Shown in pieces: positions 18,316 to 26,910 of a DNA stretch of 64,000 nucleotides. This DNA comes from Aliivibrio fischeri (GTDB lineage Bacteria > Pseudomonadota > Gammaproteobacteria > Enterobacterales > Vibrionaceae). Under the pieces are notes generated by a model. That model was not told the origin of the DNA. It made no database searches and was given only the letters and a program-made list of their open reading frames with translations. Where the stretch lies: contig NZ_WOBR01000007.1 in the NCBI RefSeq assembly GCF_009727955.1, positions 1 through 64,000 on the forward strand. Direction: 5' to 3'. Position 1 is the first letter of the stretch. Every line of letters begins with the position of its first letter. The position numbers were made by a program, and so were the translations under genes.

Positions 18316-20661
18316 ATGCAGCAAGAAGAATATCAAAGCTACGTAGAACAACTTATTCCCGTATTTGGTGAACCTGATTTTAATCTGGTTTGCGAACAAG
18401 TTATGTCTCATGAACACCCATCAGTGCATTTAATTGTAAAAATTGAATTAAAACGCATTATGGCGCCTTGCACCAAGCATATTGATTTACGAGGTCGAGT
18501 AAAAGGCCAGTGTCACCAATATGAACTGGATGGATATACTCACTGGCTTGATGATGTTGCTATTAATACCTATCACAAAAGCATTGAACGCTTCGGTAGC
18601 TATACCGTTGGTGTATGGGAAGCCTTAACCAATACACGTAATAACTTCCGGGTTCTTCATAAAAATAAAGAACAATTAGCAACGACTGATGATAAAGACG
18701 AAAACAATCTATTCAAAGCCAAATTAATTCGATTTGGCCACTATCTAACCCGTAGTGAAAACCGTCTGCGCATGTCAACACAAGTTACGGTACTGCTACC
18801 TAATGGAAATTTAATCCATGGTACAAGTAGCGACCTATCTTCGTCTGGTGCTCGCATCAAAGTACCTACCGCTTTTGAATATGGTTTGGGACAAATCATA
18901 CAAGTTAGCTTCCCTAACCTTGCAAAAGATACGGGCATAAAAGAACTCAATGGTGACTTCCCTTACCGTATTCTTGGTATTCACGACAGCGAAGAAAGTG
19001 ATAGTTATCGATGGTTACGATTAAAAATGGAATCAAACCACGATGTTATTGCTCAAGCCATTGAAGAGAAACTAAATAAAAATAAACGACGAACCGTACA
19101 TGATCAAAAAGATCAAATAGTTCGAGCTCGCACACAAGGTTATGAGCACTGTTTTTTAAAACATACCACTAATATCCCTCTTTTCTTTTCTGGGGATACC
19201 TTAAAGTATGCCGTTATTACTGATCATAATGAATCGCTTTGGAAACACTGGCACGATGAAAAAAACCAGCCTGTAATCCATCATTTATTTAAAGCTGAGC
19301 GTATGCAGTTCTTAACCAAACCGGGGTTAAGAGCCAGTCGTACTCATTTCTATAGTTTTAAACACGATCATGAAGATAAAGAACTCTTCTACTCCATGAT
19401 GTCATCAGAAGCCACACAGCAGGAACGCCAACTCTTTTGGCATGTGGGAGCAAAAAGAAAGAGCTGGAAGGTCATTCGTCTTTCTCTTTTCGAATTAGAA
19501 AAAGGCGATAAAGAGCGTTTACTAACCGTCGCTCCTGAAATGGAAAACGTATTAGCCACATTAACGCATATGGGGATCTTAACTGAACTCAGTTTACCTG
19601 ATACTCAGAAAGATTACTTATTAACAGAAAAACCAAACCTTGAAGCAAAGGTATTAAATCCATACCGTCACTCTTTGGTACCAATGACTCAAGATCCTGC
19701 GTTATATTACGATTCAACTCCTCGTAGAGCTGAACCAAGATTTAATTACGAAACCTTAATTACTCTCACTCATCCTACAATTGGTGAAATCAAAGGACGA
19801 ACTCAAGATATTTCAACCAATGGTTTGTCGATATTACTCGATAAGCCTGCTTTGCTAACCAAAAAATCTGACGTGAGAATAACCTTTAATGAACTGCAAA
19901 GCCTCGATAAAAATACACCATTAAGCCGTATTACTTATCGAGTATTAAAAGTAAATTCTAATGGATTAAATATTCAATTACAGATTGAAGACAGCTTACA
20001 AACACAAAAAAGCAAAGCCTTTTTAAGTCGTTTGATACAACACAATATAGAAAGACTTCCTGTTGATTATGAACAGCTTCCATCAATTGATATGCTGAAA
20101 ATAATGCATCAATTGTTGCTGAATAAACTAACAACGACACCTTTCTTTATTGAAAAAGATAATCATAAGATTAAAACGCGTTGTATTGGGGTTAATTTCC
20201 CTTTAAATCGACTTAATAAAATTTGGCTACAATTGGGAAATGAGCAACACCTAAATTTAGAGCCTATTTTTAAATCTAGAGTACAACAATTGTTAGTGAA
20301 CCCATTAAAAACACCAGCAAATCAACGTTCTCACCACCATGAAATCTACATTGCTGTTGTTATCAAAGATGGAAAAATAAAATCAGTGTTCACCCGTATG
20401 CTGCAAGAGTTTTCGTCATACAATGATCGTTTAACTTTTATCAGAAAAGCAAAAGAACACGGCGAGTTTTTAGCGGTTCGTGTAACAACAACAGCGGTAA
20501 AAAATGCACTTTCAACCACCTCTGAAGTAGAGTTAAGCCAATTAGCTCAATACGCTATTCATTACGCGAGAGCATTAGAAGATGAATTATCAAGCATTGT
20601 GGGTTGTGGTGAAATCGCTGACATAACGGATGAAGTCTTAATTCGACTTGAGTTAGGGTAA
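18316..20661 (+). CDS. Large two-PilZ-domain protein (PlzC-like)
   Basis: A 781-residue soluble protein with two recognisable PilZ domains, the c-di-GMP receptor fold. The first (about residues 150-250) has RLRMSTQVTVLLPNG followed by DLSSSGARI. The second (about residues 470-580) has RAEPRFNYE, containing RxxxR, followed by DISTNGLSI, matching [D/N]xSxxG. The second domain has both c-di-GMP-binding motifs intact; the first has a clear DxSxxG and a less typical Arg motif. The rest shows no recognised domain. By recall it corresponds to V. cholerae VC2344 (PlzC), which also lies beside radA and an EF-G gene. Role inferred: c-di-GMP-dependent control of motility or surface behaviour. Confidence 0.82.
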   Translation: MQQEEYQSYVEQLIPVFGEPDFNLVCEQVMSHEHPSVHLIVKIELKRIMAPCTKHIDLRGRVKGQCHQYELDGYTHWLDDVAINTYHKSIERFGSYTVGVWEALTNTRNNFRVLHKNKEQLATTDDKDENNLFKAKLIRFGHYLTRSENRLRMSTQVTVLLPNGNLIHGTSSDLSSSGARIKVPTAFEYGLGQIIQVSFPNLAKDTGIKELNGDFPYRILGIHDSEESDSYRWLRLKMESNHDVIAQAIEEKLNKNKRRTVHDQKDQIVRARTQGYEHCFLKHTTNIPLFFSGDTLKYAVITDHNESLWKHWHDEKNQPVIHHLFKAERMQFLTKPGLRASRTHFYSFKHDHEDKELFYSMMSSEATQQERQLFWHVGAKRKSWKVIRLSLFELEKGDKERLLTVAPEMENVLATLTHMGILTELSLPDTQKDYLLTEKPNLEAKVLNPYRHSLVPMTQDPALYYDSTPRRAEPRFNYETLITLTHPTIGEIKGRTQDISTNGLSILLDKPALLTKKSDVRITFNELQSLDKNTPLSRITYRVLKVNSNGLNIQLQIEDSLQTQKSKAFLSRLIQHNIERLPVDYEQLPSIDMLKIMHQLLLNKLTTTPFFIEKDNHKIKTRCIGVNFPLNRLNKIWLQLGNEQHLNLEPIFKSRVQQLLVNPLKTPANQRSHHHEIYIAVVIKDGKIKSVFTRMLQEFSSYNDRLTFIRKAKEHGEFLAVRVTTTAVKNALSTTSEVELSQLAQYAIHYARALEDELSSIVGCGEIADITDEVLIRLELG

Positions 20662-20678
20662 CTGAGGTGAATTAAATT

Positions 20679-20711
20679 TAATAAAGCCCATCAATTCATG
20701 GGCTTTATTAT
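20679..20711 (+). terminator. Terminator after the PilZ gene
   Basis: Perfect 12-bp arms AATAAAGCCCAT/ATGGGCTTTATT around CAATTC. It lies 20 nt after the stop and separates the PilZ gene from the two-component genes. Confidence 0.8.
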
Positions 20712-20774
20712 TTAAAAGCAAAATAATAAGTGTTATTAATGAGTATATAAACCTAAGGAATCAGTCGGTATATT

Positions 20775-21455
20775 ATGCAAATAGCTCTTGTTGAAGATAA
20801 TGAAATCTTAAACCATCACCTGTCTAGTCAATTAAAAGATCAGGGACACGTTGTTTATTCTGATAAAACAGCCTCTGCATTTTTACAAACCGTACAAAAA
20901 AAAGAACATATTGATGTCATGATTGTTGATTTAGGTTTACCTGATTTCGACGGTATCACCCTCATCAAGCAAATTCGCCGCAAAGAAATTAATAGCCCTA
21001 TTCTAATACTTACCGCTCGTGGGAACTGGCAAGATAAAGTCGAAGGACTTGAGGCTGGAGCTGATGATTACCTAGTAAAACCTTTCCAATCTGAAGAATT
21101 AATAGCAAGACTTTATGCTCTAGCAAGACGAGCGGCCGGATTTACACAATCAAAAGTAACCGCTGAAAATATTGAATTAGATATAAAAGCAAAAACCATC
21201 CATGTAGATGGTCAATTTCTACAATTAACTTCATTTGAATATGATATCGCTGCTTATTTAATAAAAAACAGCTTAAAAATCATATCAAAGCAACAATTTG
21301 TTGATGCTTTATATCAAGAAGACTCTGAAGTTCAACTCAATAATATTGAAGTTATCATTTCACGTTTAAGAAAGAAATTTGCAGCCGTTGGTCATAGTGA
21401 ACTGATTACAACGGTACGAGGCCAGGGCTATCAGTTTCAAATAAAGGCGAAGTAA
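20775..21455 (+). CDS. PhoP/OmpR-family response regulator
   Basis: A 226-residue DNA-binding response regulator. The receiver domain has the acidic pocket E7-D8, phospho-acceptor D52 (IVDLGLPDFDG), Thr of ILTARGNWQDKV and Lys of DYLVKPFQ. A winged-helix OmpR-type effector follows (about residues 128-224; LTSFEYDIAAYLI, ISRLRKKFAAVG, TTVRGQGYQF). Closest in style to PhoP/QseB regulators. It is the first gene of a three-gene unit; the first kinase starts 2 nt after its stop codon. Targets unknown; the adjacent tad operon is a reasonable guess from position only. Confidence 0.93.
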   Translation: MQIALVEDNEILNHHLSSQLKDQGHVVYSDKTASAFLQTVQKKEHIDVMIVDLGLPDFDGITLIKQIRRKEINSPILILTARGNWQDKVEGLEAGADDYLVKPFQSEELIARLYALARRAAGFTQSKVTAENIELDIKAKTIHVDGQFLQLTSFEYDIAAYLIKNSLKIISKQQFVDALYQEDSEVQLNNIEVIISRLRKKFAAVGHSELITTVRGQGYQFQIKAK

Positions 21456-21457
21456 TC

Positions 21458-22801
21458 ATGAAGCGTTTAGTTCAAAACCAATTTCGACGACGCATATTAT
21501 TCAGTTTTTTAGCTGTCGTTATTGGTTTTTTAATACTAAACGGTTACCTTCGTTATCAAAAAGCTCGCTCTGATTTAATCACTGAATACACTCTTGATAT
21601 CACTTATCACTTCCCATCTATTTTCAATGAAATGGTATCATCAAATTACATTATGCCATTACAAAAAGGGAATAAATCTCAATATTACAGTTCATCGTCT
21701 AAAGATATAACCATTGTTATCTGTGACAATAATGACAATTTGTTATGGGATAGCATGCAAAAAGGTCCACCTTCCCATGTAGAGAACATCTGTATTGATT
21801 TACCTAAAGATGAAAATAAACCTGTACTCATTGAAAAGCCAAGTGGCGCAGCCTTTATTTCTCATTCCATGAGTATTGAAAGTAATAATGACCTTCCGCC
21901 TAGGCGAGTAATATTGCTCAGTCGTATGGAAGATAAGATATCTCGCCTACACACACTAAAGCTCCAATTAGCCATTGCCTATACTACTCTTATTTTAATT
22001 GCTATTTTGGGCGTTTTATGGGGGTATAAGCGTTCTTTTTATCCTTTAAATAGACTACATAATGAATTAAAAAATATTAAAGATAGCGAGCAAGAAAAAC
22101 TGATCTATAGCTACCCTGAAGAGCTAGAGCCTATAGCTAAAACGATTAACAGATTGCTTGAACAGCAAGATGAACAGTCAAACAAGTATAAAAAAGCCAT
22201 GGATGATTTAGCACACAGTCTTAAAACTCGAATAGCGACCTGTGATGCATTGTTATATCAAAAAAAGCCGCCAATAGCTGATATCATGGAGCAACTTAAT
22301 GATATGGACTCAGTGATCCAACATCAGTTAAAACGTGCGTTAATGGGTTCAAGAGGGATAAGTAAACATCATACTTTACTTTCTCCTATTGTAGATAAAC
22401 TCACTAAAATGTTTATTAAGATCCATAAAGATCGTCAGATTGAATTCATTTGTAATTATAATAACACGCAAACTTTGCCGATTAATTATAATGACTTAAT
22501 GGAAGTTCTTGGAAATATCCTAGAGAACAGTTATCGCTTTGCAAATAGCTATATTATTTTATCTATTGTAGAACGGAGTGAAGGCTTCAACATTCATATT
22601 GAAAATGATGGCGAACCTTTACCTCAAGATAAAATTGAATCAGTATTTCAACGAGGAATACGTGCTGATGAAAAAAATCCTGGTACAGGGATCGGACTCG
22701 CAGTATGTGAAGAGATCATATCCAGCTACAACGGACAAATCTGGTTCCATACACAAGATACAGGCTCAAGATTAGAAATATTTTTACCACATCAAATATA
22801 A
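21458..22801 (+). CDS. PhoQ-like sensor histidine kinase with periplasmic domain
   Basis: A 447-residue membrane kinase. TM1 is about residues 12-30, a periplasmic sensor about 31-166, and TM2 about 168-189, followed by a short HAMP-like linker (SFYPLNRLHNELKNI). The H-box is DDLAHSLKTRIA with His253, the N-box is LGNILENSYRF, and the ATP-lid motifs are IENDGEPL and GTGIGLAVCEEI. The H-box resembles PhoQ but lacks the usual Pro after HSLKT. The periplasmic part has no motif I can assign, so the signal is unknown. It is tightly coupled to the response regulator upstream and followed 6 nt later by a second, related kinase. Confidence 0.92.
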   Translation: MKRLVQNQFRRRILFSFLAVVIGFLILNGYLRYQKARSDLITEYTLDITYHFPSIFNEMVSSNYIMPLQKGNKSQYYSSSSKDITIVICDNNDNLLWDSMQKGPPSHVENICIDLPKDENKPVLIEKPSGAAFISHSMSIESNNDLPPRRVILLSRMEDKISRLHTLKLQLAIAYTTLILIAILGVLWGYKRSFYPLNRLHNELKNIKDSEQEKLIYSYPEELEPIAKTINRLLEQQDEQSNKYKKAMDDLAHSLKTRIATCDALLYQKKPPIADIMEQLNDMDSVIQHQLKRALMGSRGISKHHTLLSPIVDKLTKMFIKIHKDRQIEFICNYNNTQTLPINYNDLMEVLGNILENSYRFANSYIILSIVERSEGFNIHIENDGEPLPQDKIESVFQRGIRADEKNPGTGIGLAVCEEIISSYNGQIWFHTQDTGSRLEIFLPHQI

Positions 22802-22807
22802 GTAATA

Positions 22808-23770
22808 ATGACAAACCTAAATAATAATTATGGATTTTATCGGATCTTTTTTTCTTTAATCCTAGGAACTCTACTCTTTAGTACTCCAATTTTGTTTCTA
22901 ATATATAAGCAAACGGAACAACCAATAATATTAATTACGATGGGAACATTGCTAAGTTTCATCGTCTTTATTTACTTTAGTTACCAATGGGCAATTAAAC
23001 CGATAAAGAAGAGAAAGCGAGAGTTAAAACGCATTCAAAACATGAAAGAAAGTTTCTTTACTCAACCAAGTGACACTGAATCAGAATTAACATCAATTTA
23101 CCACTCAACTAACCGTGCCCTCTTTCAAGCAAAAGAAAAAGAAGAACAATACAAAAAAACACTCGATGATCTAGCTCATAGTTTAAAAAATCACGTTATC
23201 GCATCAAAACTATTGCTACAGGATCTGCAATCCGAATCAACAGGAAAGCTCTTTCAGCAATTAACTTTAATGGATGATGTTATCCAAGGTCAGTTACAAA
23301 GAGCCGCATTAAATATTAAAGAACTAAAACCAACAACAACTGTGGTAAGTGAGCCATTACAAGGATTACTCTCCATGTTTAGTAAGATCTACCATGAAAA
23401 AAACATTGAGGTTTACTGTCTTTTTAATGAAGAGCAAGAACTCCCAATAGAAAAAGATGACCTAATGGAGATACTAGGAAATACTCTAGAAAACAGCTTT
23501 CGATTTGCAGCAACAAAAATTATCATCACTATTAAACAACATAATGATGATTATATATTAAGCATTGAAAATGATGGTCCATCAATCCCTGAAGAACAAA
23601 AAGAATCGTTATTTTTACGAGGCGTTAGAGCTGATAAACTGAATGCAGGGACCGGGTTAGGCCTTGCGTTATGTGCTGATATTATTGAGAAATATAATGG
23701 AAGTATTTGGTTTGACACTCCAGATAATAAACGTTTAGGTGCACTACTAAAAATAAAGCTACCTATTTAG
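22808..23770 (+). CDS. Second PhoQ-like histidine kinase, minimal periplasmic loop
   Basis: A 320-residue kinase paralogous to the preceding one. The shared stretches are DDLAHSLK, the ILGN-LENS-RFA N-box, IENDG, the RG-RAD segment and GTGLGLALC. TM1 is about residues 11-32 and TM2 about 39-60, leaving only about six periplasmic residues, so it has no external sensor domain. The H-box is DDLAHSLKNHVI (His124), with Asn where the first kinase has Thr. N, G1 and G2 boxes are intact. It probably shares the single response regulator with the first kinase, perhaps sensing membrane state or acting in heteromers; that is inference. Confidence 0.88.
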   Translation: MTNLNNNYGFYRIFFSLILGTLLFSTPILFLIYKQTEQPIILITMGTLLSFIVFIYFSYQWAIKPIKKRKRELKRIQNMKESFFTQPSDTESELTSIYHSTNRALFQAKEKEEQYKKTLDDLAHSLKNHVIASKLLLQDLQSESTGKLFQQLTLMDDVIQGQLQRAALNIKELKPTTTVVSEPLQGLLSMFSKIYHEKNIEVYCLFNEEQELPIEKDDLMEILGNTLENSFRFAATKIIITIKQHNDDYILSIENDGPSIPEEQKESLFLRGVRADKLNAGTGLGLALCADIIEKYNGSIWFDTPDNKRLGALLKIKLPI

Positions 23771-23777
23771 CAGACAA

Positions 23778-23812
23778 AGGCGGTATTCCAACGTTTCGTT
23801 AGTAACACCGCC
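23778..23812. terminator. Hairpin between convergent kinase and tad operon
   Basis: Outer arms AGGCGGT/ACCGCCT with an inner AACG/CGTT stem. It fills most of the 54-nt gap between two convergent units. The T-tract is weak (TATCTTT), so it is a probable but not typical intrinsic terminator. Confidence 0.5.
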
Positions 23813-23824
23813 TATCTTTAACTA

Positions 23825-24484
23825 TCAATTAGTTTCGTCTGCTTTTTTCTCAATATCAACTCGACGATTATGATGCTGGCCTTCTAATGTGGTATTGTCA
23901 TCAATCGGTTGTTGCTCTCCAAATGAATAAGATTCTAACTGCTCTTTGCTAGCACCTTGATCCAATAAAAATGCCTTCACGCTATTTGAACGAGCTAGAC
24001 CTAAATCAATATTGTAACTTTCTCTACCTTTATCATCGGTATGACCATTAAGTAGCACCGTATCTTTTTTCGTCTCTAGCTTCTCAGTTACGTTTTTGAG
24101 AATATATTTTGAACGTTCAGTTAAGGAATATTGATCAAAATTAAATAGCACTCGTGCAAATAATTTTTGTTCTACATTATCCTCACCCACTTCAGCATAA
24201 CTTAATAAATACTCACTGCATTGATTACTGAGATTTGCTTGTTGCATTGCATTACTGAATGTTCGTTTGATCACTTCGGGGGATAATTCAGTGTTCACCT
24301 GCATAAAAGGTCCTTGATGAAACAAGATTTGCTTTCCTTCACCAATGGTGACTTGTTCTTGAAACTCAACCTTTTCAGTTCCACAATAATAATCAAGTAA
24401 CTGATTAAACTCTTGGTTATGACTTTGTTCCGCAGATAAAACATTGGCAGAAAATAAAGCCAACAATACACATATTTTTTTCAT
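23825..24484 (-). CDS. OmpA-family outer-membrane/periplasmic protein, end of tad operon
   Basis: A 219-residue exported protein. The signal peptide is MKKICVLLALFSANVLSA with probable cleavage before EQS and no lipobox Cys. Residues about 110-215 form an OmpA C-terminal peptidoglycan-binding domain (FNFDQYSLT, LNGHTDDKGRESYNIDLGLARSNSVKAFL, FGEQQPIDDN, NRRVDI). The N-terminal half is not recognised and is too short for a beta-barrel. It begins 15 nt after tadG and is probably in the same transcript. Likely anchors or stabilises the pilus machine at the cell wall; this is inference from position and domain. Confidence 0.85.
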   Translation of the reverse strand: MKKICVLLALFSANVLSAEQSHNQEFNQLLDYYCGTEKVEFQEQVTIGEGKQILFHQGPFMQVNTELSPEVIKRTFSNAMQQANLSNQCSEYLLSYAEVGEDNVEQKLFARVLFNFDQYSLTERSKYILKNVTEKLETKKDTVLLNGHTDDKGRESYNIDLGLARSNSVKAFLLDQGASKEQLESYSFGEQQPIDDNTTLEGQHHNRRVDIEKKADETN

Positions 24485-24499
24485 AATTTACTCTCGACT

Positions 24500-25897
24500 T
24501 TATTGAGCCAAATGCCCGACTTCTTCTGATACCAGTGACATGATTAAATTTAAAATTTCATCTTTATTATTTGCACTAAATGCGTTCTCTTCTCCCACAC
24601 AATTTAGCAACCCAGTATTAGCATGAATATCATAGCCATCCCCAAAACCAATCATAGCAATCCTTACACTAGGATCTTCTCCTGTATTCGTCGGTAACCC
24701 TGAGCTACTACCGCTAGAGAAGACAATTTTATCTTCTTTGTTATCTTCAGAAGATACAGGACCACCTTCAATAGCATTACGTAAATTGTCACACATACCA
24801 TAATCTACTAAGGTTTCTGTTTGTCCTAAATAGTGATTAAAATCCTCACCATCAGATAAAATAATAATTAACTGCTTAGGGTTGGCTTCTTCACCATCAT
24901 TAGTTATATGATAAGAGACAATCTGGCTTGCTCGAATGATTCCTTGTAGTGATGCTGTGCCACCAAAGGCTTCAAATGATTTAATTTTATGATTAAACGA
25001 AGCAAAATCAGAGGTGTACATAATATCGGTAAACTCCGCTTTCTCATCGCCATTAGGAACCCTAGCAGCAGCCCCTTTAACCATAAATTGCTTATTAATG
25101 GTTTTCTTAGGATAAAACGTATCACCTGCGTCATAGCCATCAGAGTTATATTTAGTAATCCGCTGATCTCGTATAACAAACTTACCATTACTCGATTCGT
25201 TAACCGTTCGACGGTTATAACCTGTCATTGCGACACGATGCTTTGGGCCTGTCGTTGAGTTGTTATAAACTTGCAGCTCATCAGTCACCATTTGAACCAC
25301 ATCCTTTAAATCACTTAATCGTGATGGAGGAGAGTAACGTCCAGGAACTTTTGGAACCTCTTCTTCCATATAAGATGGAGCACGCCCTTCCCAGTCATAA
25401 TTCATAGATCCTGAAAAATCGAGAATAAAAGTAATATCCATCGGCTGGCTGCTTTGAAACTTACGCGCTTTAGACATGCCTGTAGCATCAAATGATTCAC
25501 CAAATCCAACGGTTACATCATTACCAGGAAACCATGATGTATGCTTTGTTCTTCCTGATACTCGATATTCAACAAATGGTCTATCGTTATCATCAGCAGT
25601 ACATTCTGGTAACTCTGAACATTCAAGTTTCTCAACCTTAATATCCACCAAACTCGACATATCATGCATGTAATGGGCGACATAGTCTTTACCGGTTTGC
25701 GTTGAAACTTCATCCTCTTCGCCATATGCAGAAACGGCTAATACGGCAGCCTCCGCCGCATCTTCTAACCGAGCTTTTGATTGCAAGGCTCTTGCACCAT
25801 CCGACGCTAATGTAAAAATGCCAAATAAAACAGGAATGCACATAACAAATAAAATAGCGGCATGGCCTGATTGTTGTTTTTTTAATTTCATTATCAT
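24500..25897 (-). CDS. tadG: TadG-like pilus assembly protein with vWA domain
   Basis: A 465-residue protein with one N-terminal membrane helix in a TadE/G-type segment (QQSGHAAILFVMCIPVLFGIFTLASDGARALQ, about residues 8-40; DGARALQ is the TadG hallmark). A large extracytoplasmic region follows, carrying a von Willebrand factor A domain with a MIDAS motif (FILDFSGSMNYDW) and IIILSDGEDFN. TadG proteins belong to the Tad secretion locus and act in pilus biogenesis or adhesion. Its ATG overlaps the tadF stop as ATGA, implying translational coupling. Confidence 0.85.
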   Translation of the reverse strand: MIMKLKKQQSGHAAILFVMCIPVLFGIFTLASDGARALQSKARLEDAAEAAVLAVSAYGEEDEVSTQTGKDYVAHYMHDMSSLVDIKVEKLECSELPECTADDNDRPFVEYRVSGRTKHTSWFPGNDVTVGFGESFDATGMSKARKFQSSQPMDITFILDFSGSMNYDWEGRAPSYMEEEVPKVPGRYSPPSRLSDLKDVVQMVTDELQVYNNSTTGPKHRVAMTGYNRRTVNESSNGKFVIRDQRITKYNSDGYDAGDTFYPKKTINKQFMVKGAAARVPNGDEKAEFTDIMYTSDFASFNHKIKSFEAFGGTASLQGIIRASQIVSYHITNDGEEANPKQLIIILSDGEDFNHYLGQTETLVDYGMCDNLRNAIEGGPVSSEDNKEDKIVFSSGSSSGLPTNTGEDPSVRIAMIGFGDGYDIHANTGLLNCVGEENAFSANNKDEILNLIMSLVSEEVGHLAQ

Positions 25898-26442
25898 CGC
25901 CCAATAACAATTGAATCAGACATCACCGTCGTATAGCTTTTATCTACCAAATCACCAAACCAGTTATCACTTTCATAGCAAAGCGCTACACGATACAAAG
26001 GCATAGTTCGCCCTCTTACACTAAGCACGGTAAGTTCTTTTAACTGACCGATAGATTTATTTACATGACATGTTTCTGCACCACGATGTTCACTAATGAC
26101 TGGATTAGGCACATCCACTTCAGAAAAACTCAGTTCCTCTACTAACATGCCGTATTTATTAGCATCAAAATTACCAAACGTTCTTGAAAGCGAGTTTTTT
26201 GCTATCTTATTTAAGCTGTCTACTTCTTCAGATGTTAATTGATAATCCATACCATAAAGCTGAGTTCGCTCTTTTAGTACATTAACCAAAGAATAAGAAA
26301 GACGATCCAATTTACCTTTTATGGATAACTTAATAATCACATCCCCGCTAAAAGCGAGAAGTAAACTAAAGCAGATACCAACAATCGCGAATTCAATACT
26401 AAAAATCCCACGTTGTTTAGATTTCAAATTGCGATCGTTCAT
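25894..26442 (-). CDS. tadF: TadF-like pseudopilin
   Basis: A 182-residue minor pseudopilin of the Tad system. The N-terminus has a prepilin-peptidase-type motif, KQRG followed by IFSIEFAIVG with Glu at the expected +5 position, and a hydrophobic helix to about residue 38. Its start lies inside tadE (26-nt overlap) and its stop overlaps the tadG start. Family members need TadV processing in Aggregatibacter. Assignment between TadE and TadF rests on gene order. Confidence 0.82.
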   Translation of the reverse strand: MNDRNLKSKQRGIFSIEFAIVGICFSLLLAFSGDVIIKLSIKGKLDRLSYSLVNVLKERTQLYGMDYQLTSEEVDSLNKIAKNSLSRTFGNFDANKYGMLVEELSFSEVDVPNPVISEHRGAETCHVNKSIGQLKELTVLSVRGRTMPLYRVALCYESDNWFGDLVDKSYTTVMSDSIVIGR

Positions 26443-26902
26443 ACTCTTGCACCACTATCATTTCACGGCTCAAATTAGCTGAGCGACTAAATACATAAGA
26501 GAAAATAGGATGAAAATCATAGTCAATTCGATAAATTGCTAGTGCATTATTCCCCTCATCTCCACACTCTCGAGTTCGTTTCCCTTCAGGGATTGGGCAT
26601 CCTTTCTTCTCTGATTCTAAAGCTTCAATAGTCGGTAGATACTGGATTGATACTCTAAAATTATCCGCAGAGATCACCGTGTTCCAAATGCTGTTATCAC
26701 GATATAAAACCTCATCAACAATATCTAAATAACGCTCTTCACCTTTCTTAGCACTTCGAGATACTTCTGAAATCGCAAGGTCGTTAATAGCTGAAATATA
26801 AGACATGTAACTCATTTCAACCCATGCCATACACATAAACCAAAACGCCATAAAACCCATTACAAATTCAATAGAAGCTGAACCGTTTTGTTTATTTCTC
26901 AT
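26417..26902 (-). CDS. tadE: TadE-like pseudopilin
   Basis: A 161-residue TadE-family pseudopilin. Residues 5-27 give the processing site and helix: KQNG, then SASIEFVMGFMAFWFMCMAWVEM, with Glu at +5 after the Gly. The soluble C-terminal part has two Cys that could form a disulfide. It starts 9 nt after tadD and overlaps tadF by 26 nt. Acts in assembly of Flp pili at the inner membrane. Confidence 0.83.
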   Translation of the reverse strand: MRNKQNGSASIEFVMGFMAFWFMCMAWVEMSYMSYISAINDLAISEVSRSAKKGEERYLDIVDEVLYRDNSIWNTVISADNFRVSIQYLPTIEALESEKKGCPIPEGKRTRECGDEGNNALAIYRIDYDFHPIFSYVFSRSANLSREMIVVQEYERSQFEI

Positions 26903-26910
26903 ACATCACC

